51,409 nucleotides of DNA, taken from Planctomyces sp. SH-PL62. GTDB lineage: Bacteria; Planctomycetota; Planctomycetia; Planctomycetales; Planctomycetaceae. The stretch spans positions 1 through 51,409 of the forward strand of contig CAMDPX010000022.1 of NCBI GenBank assembly GCA_945905295.1, in the 5' to 3' direction. The notes beneath the pieces were generated by a model. The model did no database searches, was not told the origin of the DNA, and saw only the letters and a program-made list of their open reading frames with translations. Below, in pieces: positions 26,601 through 34,041 of the stretch. The first letter of the stretch is position 1. Every line of letters starts with the position of its first letter. The translations under genes were made by a program, and so were the position numbers.

Positions 26601-27956
26601 TTGAACGATATCGAACTCAGCGCGAACAACAGCCGAGTGCTCGCCGGCAGCGTGGATGCAGGATGGCTCTGGAACCTCTCCGCCGACAAGCCCACGGCGA
26701 TGCGCTTGGACCATCCTGGCAGCGTGATCGCTGTGGCGCTGAGTCCGAATGGAAAGCTGGCGGCGACAGGTGGTGATGACGGCTTGGTACGGCTTTGGGA
26801 GACGGCCACCGGCAATGCGGTCGGCGGCCCCTTGGTTCACGAAAGCAAGGTGGATGCCGTGGTCTTCAGTCCGGACAGTCGCACCCTCTTGACCGGCACT
26901 GAGCACGGATACGCACAGCTTTGGGACGTTGCCTCCGGCCATCCGAGCGACATCACGGTGCGGCATGACTTCGCGGTCAATTCCGTCGCGTTCTTGTCGG
27001 ACGGAAAAACTTTTCTGACGGGCAGCAACGACCGAACGTCGCGGCTTTGGGACGCTGTGACCGGCGAAGCTCGCGGCCCCGCCATTTTGTACGAAGTATC
27101 GGGCGTTGTTCGTTCGATCGCCGCCAGTTCGGATGGGCGGACGCTGATGACGGCCAGCCGCGAACCTGGCGTCGCCGCGCGGTTGTGGGACATCGCCCCT
27201 CCATTCCCCGATGAACCCGAACGGATTCGATGCTATGTCGAAGTCCAAACGGGACAGACGTGGGACGCCAACGGCGTGTTGCGAACGCTGACTATTGAGG
27301 CATGGTTTGCACGCCGTGAACGGCTTGAGCAACTCGGGGGTCCGCCGGTGCCGGAACGGGCAGCACGTCGCATGACACGACCGATCATTGCACGAACCAC
27401 TCCGTCTGTCAGACAACCCGTTTGGACTCCGCTGGCGCTCACGAAGTCTTCGTCGAAAGGGGGCGCGACTTTTCAAAAGCTCGACAACGGCTCGCTTCTG
27501 GCCAGCGGTCAGAACCCGGACAAGGACACGTATGTGATCGTCGCGGACACGGAGCACCGAACGATCAGCGGCGTGCGCCTGGAAGTGCTCAAACACGACA
27601 GCCTGCCCGGCGGCGGACCGGGCCGCTTGGAAAACGGCACATTCATCCTGAGTCGCGTGGAGATCAATGCCGCTCCAATTGGCAGCAGTGAACCCACTAA
27701 GGCGGTGGCAGTGTCCAAGGTCTCCGCCGACTTCTCGCAACCGGGATATGGCGCGATCAGCCTGATCGACGGCAAACCCGGCCCCGGCTGGGCCATCTTC
27801 AACAATGGCACGGCCAACCATCACGTCGATTTCCAATTCGACAAACCGTTCAAGTCGGAAACAGGAGTGAAGCTGATCATCACCTTGAAACACGAATCAC
27901 CATCGGCGGCAGCAAACCTCGGTTGCTTTCGACTCTTCGTCGATTCCGGTGAGTGA
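23685..27956 (+). CDS. Ser/Thr protein kinase with WD40 propeller and discoidin-like C-terminal module
   Basis: 1423 residues from ATG 23685 (a GTG at 23682 would add one residue). An N-terminal planctomycete kinase leader (DEILVAYLRAEDAG...) precedes the kinase domain (~125-390), with GGMGVVF, VAVKM, HRDLKPSN and DFGLA all intact. One membrane helix lies at ~418-440 (VALITVTCVSLVAYAL), then a coiled-coil. WD40-type repeats fill ~548-1172 (FSPDGKTIVTGGDDPIARLW and about fourteen relatives), enough for two seven-bladed propellers. The last ~180 residues are a beta-sandwich module (RLEVLKHDSLPGGGPGRLEN, LIDGKPGPGWAIFNNGT) that recurs in the next gene. The kinase faces the cytoplasm; the rest is probably periplasmic and senses a protein or polysaccharide. 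Confidence 0.94.
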   Translation: MSQSSAEDSADRERRLDEILVAYLRAEDAGLRPDKNEFIARHPDLAAELEEYFRDQAELNDRVEPIRPTGQSATDPAADFVGEPTIVPSPTVLTDVVDSDSSADSSMSEDDLLQAALPGARLRYFGNYELLAEIARGGMGVVFKARQVKLNRIVAVKMILAGQLASSEEVRRFRSEAEAAAQLQHPNIVGIHEVGDHQGQQYFSMDFVEGTNLAAQLREHPLSEKQAAESLRTIAAAIQYAHSKGVLHRDLKPSNVLIDANQQPKVTDFGLAKRIEGGSELTRSGQILGTPSYMPPEQAGANHGAIGPASDVYSLGAILYEAVAGRPPFRAETALETVMQVLKAEPVAPRLLNPKLSRDLETIILKCLQKAPSSRYRTAQELADDLQRFLNGEPILARPVSAAERAWRWCRRNPVVASLSAAVAVALITVTCVSLVAYALTKDALGKMTVAKSDAQEQRGKAVRLAADKVKLADQEKTARETSERALKATRHQLALNYLQRGVALSEAKKPWTGLSWMHRALGTAEPDDSLRASILKVMAGWDPSLGICLPHTNPVRFVRFSPDGKTIVTGGDDPIARLWDAETGAPRGAPMRHDKKITVLALSPNGEHVLTASDDKTARMWDAKTGEPRGEPLVHDRLVNQLAFSPDSRTFVTGSHLPMSARLWETATRRPLGVPLQHQIGFHGVAFSPDGRLLLTLAYTSVIFWDATTGEPNGAPLRHDSRVTAAAISPDGKTVVTGHDDRSTRRWDLATRQLIGSPLTLSAAPRLVVFAPDGQHALVTAGQFGHLWNMGTSKIRGVRHELDIFAANFSADSTLLVTGSSDGTAKVTDLRNFETRGVPLRHDRSVLSVAVSPDGQRILTGSVDCTARLWNASAGESRTVCRHPNLEFGWIAALSPDGQTVAAPGPINNLLFWDAATGERRETSIRQEVSDFCLSYGSDSRTIMTGSGTVAQCWDVSTGDPRGAPLRHEKPLNDIELSANNSRVLAGSVDAGWLWNLSADKPTAMRLDHPGSVIAVALSPNGKLAATGGDDGLVRLWETATGNAVGGPLVHESKVDAVVFSPDSRTLLTGTEHGYAQLWDVASGHPSDITVRHDFAVNSVAFLSDGKTFLTGSNDRTSRLWDAVTGEARGPAILYEVSGVVRSIAASSDGRTLMTASREPGVAARLWDIAPPFPDEPERIRCYVEVQTGQTWDANGVLRTLTIEAWFARRERLEQLGGPPVPERAARRMTRPIIARTTPSVRQPVWTPLALTKSSSKGGATFQKLDNGSLLASGQNPDKDTYVIVADTEHRTISGVRLEVLKHDSLPGGGPGRLENGTFILSRVEINAAPIGSSEPTKAVAVSKVSADFSQPGYGAISLIDGKPGPGWAIFNNGTANHHVDFQFDKPFKSETGVKLIITLKHESPSAAANLGCFRLFVDSGE

Positions 27957-28022
27957 ATCCCGTTGGCGCATTTGAAATGCGCTGGCGGCCCCACGTCCTC
28001 CCATTCGTGAAAGGCGTTTGCC

Positions 28023-31000
28023 ATGACATCGTCGCCGTTGTTCTTCCGAATTGCATTTGCCGTCGCGATGTTGGCGTCACTGCCGTGTGTGGCGGATGAC
28101 GGGCCGATGTTTCAGAGCAACAACTCTGAGGCTTGGATCACTCAGCTCAAGTCGCCGGATCCGGCTGTGAGACTGGAGGCGGTGAAAGCTCTGGCGCACA
28201 AGGACGCCGTGCCGGTGTTGATCGCGGCGTTGAAGTCGGACACGGTCGAGGTTCGAGCGCAGGCGGCGCAGTGTCTGTCGCGGATCGGTCCCGACGCGCG
28301 GGACGCTGCGCCGGCTTTGATCGCGGTGCTCAAGACGAAAACCGGTAACGATCTCGGCGAGGCCGCGAAGACGCTGGCCTTCATGGGGCCGGAAGTGCTG
28401 CCGCAGATCATCGCGCTGTTGCGCGAGGTGCTTGACGATCCGGTCTATCGGAAAGTCAAACGAGCCGTCGCGGCGGATCCGACGGTTCTGGATGACCCGA
28501 GTCGCTGGCAAGAGATTGGTGGCGGTTCCCCGGAATACATCGCGTCGATGAATCGTGTCTCGAATGTGATCGCGGTCGTGTCGTTGCAAGCGGGGCGCAA
28601 GTCGGATGCGAAGGCGGCGATTCCGTTGTTGATCGAAGCCGCCCGTTGGGATCGCGCCGGTGTCGGTGCCAACGCGAGGTCGGCGTTGTCTCAGATTGGC
28701 GATAACGCGGTGCAACCGCTGTTGGACGCACTTCGCGATTGTCCGCCGTTTGTGTTCGACAACTTGATTCACGCGCTGGGACCAGTGTCATGGTCGGCGA
28801 AGTCCGTCGTCCCCGCGTTGGTGAAGCAACTGCAAGCGAAAGACGTCCGGTCGCGCCTGATCGGGGCCAGCGGTCTCGCAGCTTGTGCGAATTCTGCTCG
28901 CCTCCAGATGATCGGCCAAACGCAGCGCGACTCCAAGGATCTGGTCGAGGCGGGCGTGGTCCGGTTGATGGCGGCGGAGTTGGCGAATCCGAAGGTCGAG
29001 ATGCGACGTGCGGCCGCTCGGACGTTGAACGGTTTGCAACACTTGTCGGCGGCCGCGCTGCCAGAGCTGTTGCAGGCATCCGCTGATGCGGACGGCCAGG
29101 TCCGTCAGCAGGCGGCATTGGCGCTCCAACATTTGGTCCGAGTCGCAGAGGCGAGAGATCGCATCGTCGCCGCGATGCTGCGCCGGCTGAAAGACACAGA
29201 ACCGATCCCGTTGCAGGCCGCGATTAACACGCTGGTTTACGCGGTCGGCCTCGGCGGAGCGTCGGCTCCAGAGGCAATTCCTGATTTACTGCCGCTGCTG
29301 AATGCAGGCCATCCGTTCGTCCGTTCGAGCGCGTGCATGGCCCTGAGCGTCCTCTTGCCAGACGACGATCCGCGCCGCGACGAGATCGTGCAGACACTCC
29401 TCACGCGGATTCAAGGAACCAAGAATCAGCAGGATCGAATCGCGGCCGTGGAGTCCTTGATGGTGATGCGAACGTCCGCGGAACCGGCGCTGCCCGTATT
29501 GCTGAAACTGGCGGAGGGGGAGGATCAGTTCCTGACCCCGCGAGCGATCGCGGCCTTGGGGTCGATCGTCATGGAGAAAAGCGCTACCGCCGGTGACGTG
29601 GTTGCGATGCTCCAAAAACAGGCGCAGAACAAGAATGCAAACATCGGCAATGCGGCGACAACGGCACTCAAAGAACTTCAAGTACGGCAACCCAAACTCG
29701 TCCCGGCGAACCTCAGCCCGAAACCGGAACCGCCGCTGACTACCAGTTGGGTGGAAGGCTTGAAGCCGGTCGCCCCCGTGCAGTTATTGTCGGCCGGCGG
29801 AGCGACGCTGACGAAACAAGAGGACCATTCGGTGCTGGCCAGCGGCACGAACCCAGCCAACGACACGTATGTCATCACCGCCGAATCTGATCTCCGTAAG
29901 ATTGCCGGACTGCGATTGGAAGTGCTCAAACACGACAGCTTGCCGGCCAGCGGGCCGGGCCGATTGTTCAACGGCACGTTCATTCTGACTCGTGTCGAAA
30001 TCGCCGCGGCCTCGAAGGACGGCGGTGCATCGCAGTCCGTCGCGTTGAAAAACGCGGTGGCCAATTTCACTCAGCAGGGACACAGCGCGCAGAACTTGAT
30101 CGACGGCAAGCCCGGCCCCGGCTGGGCGATCTGGAATAACGGCACCGAGAATCGACACGTCGATTTTCAGTTCGAGAAACCGCTCGCGTTTGAGTCCGGC
30201 GCGAAATTGTCCATCACGTTGAAGCACGGCTCCGGCTGGGCCGATGGCAATCTGGGCCGCTTCCGGATTTCGGCAATCGGCAGCTTCCACGACGGCATTG
30301 ATCCGCGCGCGGTTGTCACCAAAGCCGATGTCGAAGCCGTGATGGGTCGAGCCGTCGATGCGCCGACCATGCAGGGTCAGACGACGTGCATCTATCGCAC
30401 GCTCCCGCAGCACTACAACGTCGAATTCAGCATCGTGCGCAGTTTCGACCGCGCGGCGTTTCTGCGCCTGCGCGAATCCGGCTCGCGAGCGGCTGGCTTT
30501 CAAGACGTGGCCGGCATCGGCGACGAAGCCTTTTGGGTTCCGGGCAACGACCGCCTCTCTGTCCGCACGGGTGAGTTTCAACTGCACATCACGACGATTC
30601 TGCCGGTCAAGGAACAAACGAAAGCGGGTCAAGACGCCGCACGCGTGCAACGACTCGAAGCCGCGAAAACGCTGGCTCGCAAAGCGGTCGAGCGAATGGT
30701 CAAGTCGCCCGAAGCGGAAGCGCGGTCGATCTTGCCAACGGACAGAGCCGCCATTGAATACTGGGTCCGGCAAATCTTCGAGGCTCCGTCGAAGGACAAC
30801 GTGGACGAGGTGGAGCGAGAGATCGCTCCCAAAGCGATCGCGACTTTGCCGACGTTGATGGCGATGCTCAAGGAGAATGATCGCTCGCCAAGAATCACGG
30901 CCCTCATGGTTCTGTCAGCGATCGGGCCAGAGGCGAAGGAAGCGGCAACGCTGATTCGTCCACTGCTTCCCGGCAACGAGTTGGCGGCCGTCGCGCTGGC

Positions 31001-31895
31001 GCGAGTCACGGGCGACGTCCAAACGGTGATGCCGATGTTGCTCGCGGCCGTGAAAGGAACGGAGCTCGAATCACGCAAGGCCAGCATCTGGGCCTTGGGC
31101 GCGATCGGCCCCGATGCCAAAGAAGCGCTGCCCGTACTGATCGAGTTACTCAAATCCGACGATCGGGATTTGCGATGGTACGCCGTAGTTGCCCTGGGCC
31201 GATTCGGTTCGGTCGCGCAAAGCGCAATCCCCGCGCTGACCAAAGTCGCGGAAGAGAGCGGAGTCTGGCTGAAAGGTTCGCTCAAGGTGTCTGTGCAGAA
31301 GGCTCTCGCGCAAATCACCGGCAAGCCCGACGCCTACCCGACGTCGGATTACGAACTCTTTTATCGCGGCTCGCAACTCACCGCCGAACGCGCCGCCGAG
31401 TTGGAAGCCAAGCTGCAACAGAACCCCAAAGACCTCGACAGCCGGTTGCAGTTGATCGGCTACCACATCGCGATCGTCGTGCGCTTCGAGGCTCCACCCG
31501 CGGCCGTCATCCAGTCGGCCCGTCAGAAACAAGAGGCCCTCGTCGCTGAACTCACCCAGCATCACTCGAAACAGCAGAGCGAAGCGATCGCCGTCCGCCG
31601 CGACCTGTACTTCGCCGAACAAATCTTCCGCCGAGGCGACCTCGACCCCGCCGAGGTCGCGATGGAGCTAGCTCTCAAACGTTTTGATGGGCTGCTGAAG
31701 ACGTCTCCGGATCTCGCCAAAGACGCGAAGACGCTGCACGAAGGACTGTGGGGCATCATGGTTTGGCAGAAGATTTATCAACTCAAGAATCAAATCCCCG
31801 CGAAAGAGTTTCCCCTGAAACCGCTCTGGGAAAAAGAAGCCGCCCGCGTTCCGAGAATCCAGCAGGACTTCAACCAAGTGTATGGAGCACCGTAA
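28023..31895 (+). CDS. Secreted HEAT-repeat protein with discoidin-like module
   Basis: 1290 residues. A signal peptide (1-25, ending near CVADD) is followed by HEAT repeats (~35-560; PVLIAALKSDTVEVRAQAAQ is typical). A beta-sandwich module (~575-760) shares long stretches with the C-terminus of the kinase-WD40 protein upstream. A segment ~765-905 resembles DUF3558-type lipoprotein domains (TTCIYRTLP ... GIGDEAFWVPGNDRL). More HEAT repeats lie at ~930-1110, and a helical C-terminus. No enzymatic motif was found, so a protein-binding scaffold at the cell surface is the likeliest role. The gene starts 66 nt after the kinase gene and may be its ligand or partner, given the shared module. Confidence 0.87.
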   Translation: MTSSPLFFRIAFAVAMLASLPCVADDGPMFQSNNSEAWITQLKSPDPAVRLEAVKALAHKDAVPVLIAALKSDTVEVRAQAAQCLSRIGPDARDAAPALIAVLKTKTGNDLGEAAKTLAFMGPEVLPQIIALLREVLDDPVYRKVKRAVAADPTVLDDPSRWQEIGGGSPEYIASMNRVSNVIAVVSLQAGRKSDAKAAIPLLIEAARWDRAGVGANARSALSQIGDNAVQPLLDALRDCPPFVFDNLIHALGPVSWSAKSVVPALVKQLQAKDVRSRLIGASGLAACANSARLQMIGQTQRDSKDLVEAGVVRLMAAELANPKVEMRRAAARTLNGLQHLSAAALPELLQASADADGQVRQQAALALQHLVRVAEARDRIVAAMLRRLKDTEPIPLQAAINTLVYAVGLGGASAPEAIPDLLPLLNAGHPFVRSSACMALSVLLPDDDPRRDEIVQTLLTRIQGTKNQQDRIAAVESLMVMRTSAEPALPVLLKLAEGEDQFLTPRAIAALGSIVMEKSATAGDVVAMLQKQAQNKNANIGNAATTALKELQVRQPKLVPANLSPKPEPPLTTSWVEGLKPVAPVQLLSAGGATLTKQEDHSVLASGTNPANDTYVITAESDLRKIAGLRLEVLKHDSLPASGPGRLFNGTFILTRVEIAAASKDGGASQSVALKNAVANFTQQGHSAQNLIDGKPGPGWAIWNNGTENRHVDFQFEKPLAFESGAKLSITLKHGSGWADGNLGRFRISAIGSFHDGIDPRAVVTKADVEAVMGRAVDAPTMQGQTTCIYRTLPQHYNVEFSIVRSFDRAAFLRLRESGSRAAGFQDVAGIGDEAFWVPGNDRLSVRTGEFQLHITTILPVKEQTKAGQDAARVQRLEAAKTLARKAVERMVKSPEAEARSILPTDRAAIEYWVRQIFEAPSKDNVDEVEREIAPKAIATLPTLMAMLKENDRSPRITALMVLSAIGPEAKEAATLIRPLLPGNELAAVALARVTGDVQTVMPMLLAAVKGTELESRKASIWALGAIGPDAKEALPVLIELLKSDDRDLRWYAVVALGRFGSVAQSAIPALTKVAEESGVWLKGSLKVSVQKALAQITGKPDAYPTSDYELFYRGSQLTAERAAELEAKLQQNPKDLDSRLQLIGYHIAIVVRFEAPPAAVIQSARQKQEALVAELTQHHSKQQSEAIAVRRDLYFAEQIFRRGDLDPAEVAMELALKRFDGLLKTSPDLAKDAKTLHEGLWGIMVWQKIYQLKNQIPAKEFPLKPLWEKEAARVPRIQQDFNQVYGAP

Positions 31896-32016
31896 TGGCG
31901 GACGGTTGGTACGCCCAGACTATCGGGACAGGCGCGGCAACGTCGCGAACCACACGCCCTTCGATGACTCAGTGCGTGCCACCAACAAACCTCGCCAGTG
32001 AGCACAGGGAGCGAAC

Positions 32017-32409
32017 ATGAACCTCGGTCATTTTCTGACGATACCGATTGCAAGCCTCCTTGCGTTGGGCTCAATCGTGGGGACGCAAGCCATGTCAGGA
32101 CACGAAAGCAAAGCCCTGATGTTGCTCGGCTACGCGGGCGGTTCGTTTCTGCTGTTCGGTGTCGCGGCGGCGCTCCCAAAAATGTTTGACAGAGCATCGC
32201 GAAGCACTGCGATCAAAGCGTTTCTCACCTTCGGCGCTGGCGGTGGTGCCGGCCTGATCTTGTTCTCGATTCTCGCGTCGAATCCTTGGCTCCGCCGCTC
32301 GGAGGTCGCATTCATCGGCTTACTGCTCGGATTGCCCTGGCTGCTCGGCGTGGTGTTCTGGCAACTTCATCGACGACTCTGGTCAAGTTCCGACACAAGG
32401 GCCAAGTAG
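32017..32409 (+). CDS. Small membrane protein
   Basis: 130 residues with AGGGAG before ATG 32017. Four hydrophobic segments: LTIPIASLLALGSIVG, LLGYAGGSFLLFGVAAAL, AFLTFGAGGGAGLILFSIL and FIGLLLGLPWLLGVVFW. I do not recognise a family; no conserved polar residues suggest an enzyme. The stop codon TAG (32407-32409) is part of the GTAG head of palindromic element R10, so the last residues may have been altered when that element arrived. It is followed by two further small membrane proteins on the same strand. Confidence 0.75.
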   Translation: MNLGHFLTIPIASLLALGSIVGTQAMSGHESKALMLLGYAGGSFLLFGVAAALPKMFDRASRSTAIKAFLTFGAGGGAGLILFSILASNPWLRRSEVAFIGLLLGLPWLLGVVFWQLHRRLWSSSDTRAK

Positions 32410-32470
32410 GGCCGGCTCCCGCCGACCATCGCTGGCTCGAAAAGCGGCGGCAGGCGGGAGCCTGCTCTAC
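32406..32470. repeat. REP-like inverted pair R10, overlapping a stop codon
   Basis: The left half is GTAG + GGCCGGC-TCCC-GCCGACC; the right half, read on the minus strand, is GTAG + A + GCAGGC-TCCC-GCCTGC. The TCCC loop is conserved while stem bases differ on both sides. The TAG of the first GTAG is the stop codon of the preceding gene. Confidence 0.85.
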
Positions 32471-32550
32471 TCAACTCAACCGTGAGTTACAGAAGACAAA
32501 TGGGCCCGATTTTGACGGTCGCAGTTCATCCTCCATTCGATTCGGAGTGA

Positions 32551-33060
32551 ATGATGTCGGCAAAACCGCTTGATCAACCGCCGCGATCTCGATTGTCTCG
32601 GACGATTATCGCTGCCGGAGTCGTTTGCGGTTTGGTGTTGTCTTATGGCTGCATTTGGGTGGCCGATGTCATTTCAAGACTGCCGAAACCCATTCCTCAA
32701 GGGAAGTTCCCGCCGATCACGAATCGTGAGTCGATGGCCAGTGGAGGTCTCCTACTTTGCATTCCCTTTGTTTTTGCGACGGCTGTGTGTTGCGCCGTGA
32801 AGATCGCCCAACGGAAGCGAAACGCGGCCGATGGGTACACGCCACCTCCACCGCCGCCACGAACGCCCGTGCGAGTTTGGCCGCAAAACAAGTTCGCCTG
32901 GATCACTGCCACTCTCGGCGCTGGATTCATGCCAGTGCTCTTTTTGACGAGTGGCCTGCCAATGCGGCTGCCTGGAGACGTGATTGGACTCATTTGCTAC
33001 GGTGCTGTCGGCGGACTGATCGGTGGTGAATTCGGGAATCGGTGGTGCGGCCGTCGCTGA
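32551..33060 (+). CDS. Small membrane protein
   Basis: 169 residues (ATG 32551 or 32554; GGAG at 32544 fits either). Four hydrophobic segments: IIAAGVVCGLVLSYGCIW, GGLLLCIPFVFATAVCCAV, ITATLGAGFMPVLFLTSGL and VIGLICYGAVGGLIGGEFG. A Pro-rich loop (GYTPPPPPPRTPVR) lies between segments two and three. No family was recognised. It belongs to a run of three membrane protein genes with no shared sequence motif, each separated by intergenic gaps containing palindromic elements, so each may have its own promoter. Confidence 0.7.
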   Translation: MMSAKPLDQPPRSRLSRTIIAAGVVCGLVLSYGCIWVADVISRLPKPIPQGKFPPITNRESMASGGLLLCIPFVFATAVCCAVKIAQRKRNAADGYTPPPPPPRTPVRVWPQNKFAWITATLGAGFMPVLFLTSGLPMRLPGDVIGLICYGAVGGLIGGEFGNRWCGRR

Positions 33061-33113
33061 CGGTCTCAAATGACAAATGAGGATGATGATGCGGACGGGT
33101 GCTCGTGAGTTCC

Positions 33114-33139
33114 CCACACTCTTGGCGAGTGTGGCTACG
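33114..33139. repeat. Single half-unit of REP-like family R8
   Basis: Read on the minus strand it is CGTAG + CCACACT-CGCCAAG-AGTGTGG, the same head and loop as the R8 pair at 19883-19950. Only one half is present; the bases before it (33080-33113) show no partner. It lies 35 nt before the next start codon. Confidence 0.8.
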
Positions 33140-33173
33140 CTGCGATCCATGCGAATCCGCTGAGGAGACTGCG

Positions 33174-33992
33174 ATGATGTCAGAGCAAGAAGCAAAAAAC
33201 GCATTTGGTTCAGTGACCAGTTCCCGTTGGTTTGTGGCGGGTGGCGTGCTGAGCGTCGTTTCCGCGTTCGCGTTGGCGTGGTCGGGCAGAGTCTGTATCG
33301 ATGTGCTCAAGATCTTGACGTCTCGCAATCTCTCTGAGGTGACAACGCTGGGCCAGCAACTGGGTCGAGTCAGTTGGTGTCCGTTGGTTCTTGCGGTGGG
33401 GACATCGCTCATCGCGGCGGGATTTCGGAGAACGGCGCTCCGCGGACGACTTTCTCAACGATGCCTGTTGCTGGTCGGGTTGTACGGAGTGCTGGCCGCG
33501 TGCGGTGCGTTCTTCCTCTTTCAAGGAACGAGCAATGCGCAATCGCTCATGTCCGTGATCACGACGTCCAATCAAGCGATCAAGGCGGAAGAAGTCATCG
33601 CAGCGGTCTCTCAATCGGCGACAGCGGTGTCGGCCGGTTGGGTGCTACTCGCCGTGGCTCAAGTTCTATTGTCGGTCGGCGGCCTCATGCTGCACGCCGA
33701 TCAATCGAAGTCGATTGGCGAACCGCGTGCGTGGCCCAAACTCGGCAACATGGCCTTGAGCCTCTTGTGGGTTTTCGGTGCGGTCGCGACCACCGCCTGG
33801 TCTCGCCGCAGTTGGGAATTTCTCCAGTTGCGACTCAACGAGCCGATCCAAGCCTCGCTCGTCGCCGAGATGCTCAACGGCGTGGTGTCGATGAGTTGGT
33901 TCACGAGCTTATTCCTGTTCGGCCACGCGATCCTCACGACGATCGTCGTAGTGGCAACGTATCGAACTCTAGGCCGATCCCGCGCGACGTGA
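33174..33992 (+). CDS. Four-helix membrane protein
   Basis: 272 residues from ATG 33174, chosen because GAGGAG (33162-33167) precedes it and the longer frame would read through the R8 half-unit. Membrane segments: WFVAGGVLSVVSAFALAW, PLVLAVGTSLIAAGF, LLLVGLYGVLAACGAFFLF, VSAGWVLLAVAQVLLSVGGL, plus two weaker ones near the C-terminus. Family unknown. The loop between the middle segments (TTSNQAIKAEEVIAAVSQSA) is soluble and could be periplasmic. It ends 49 nt before the M48/hydrolase gene; the two may be co-transcribed. Confidence 0.75.
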   Translation: MMSEQEAKNAFGSVTSSRWFVAGGVLSVVSAFALAWSGRVCIDVLKILTSRNLSEVTTLGQQLGRVSWCPLVLAVGTSLIAAGFRRTALRGRLSQRCLLLVGLYGVLAACGAFFLFQGTSNAQSLMSVITTSNQAIKAEEVIAAVSQSATAVSAGWVLLAVAQVLLSVGGLMLHADQSKSIGEPRAWPKLGNMALSLLWVFGAVATTAWSRRSWEFLQLRLNEPIQASLVAEMLNGVVSMSWFTSLFLFGHAILTTIVVVATYRTLGRSRAT

Positions 33993-34041
33993 TGTCCGGG
34001 CGATGGTCAGTGATGAGTCCCGATTTCTAAAGGCATTCGCC

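Noticed and set aside
24072-27893. Two minus-strand frames of 554 and 600 codons over the kinase-WD40 gene
   Set aside because: The plus-strand gene has complete kinase and WD40 motifs; the antisense products show none.
31896-32016. Repeat or small gene between the HEAT gene and the next membrane protein
   Set aside because: No palindrome with convincing arms and no credible reading frame; recorded as plain spacer.
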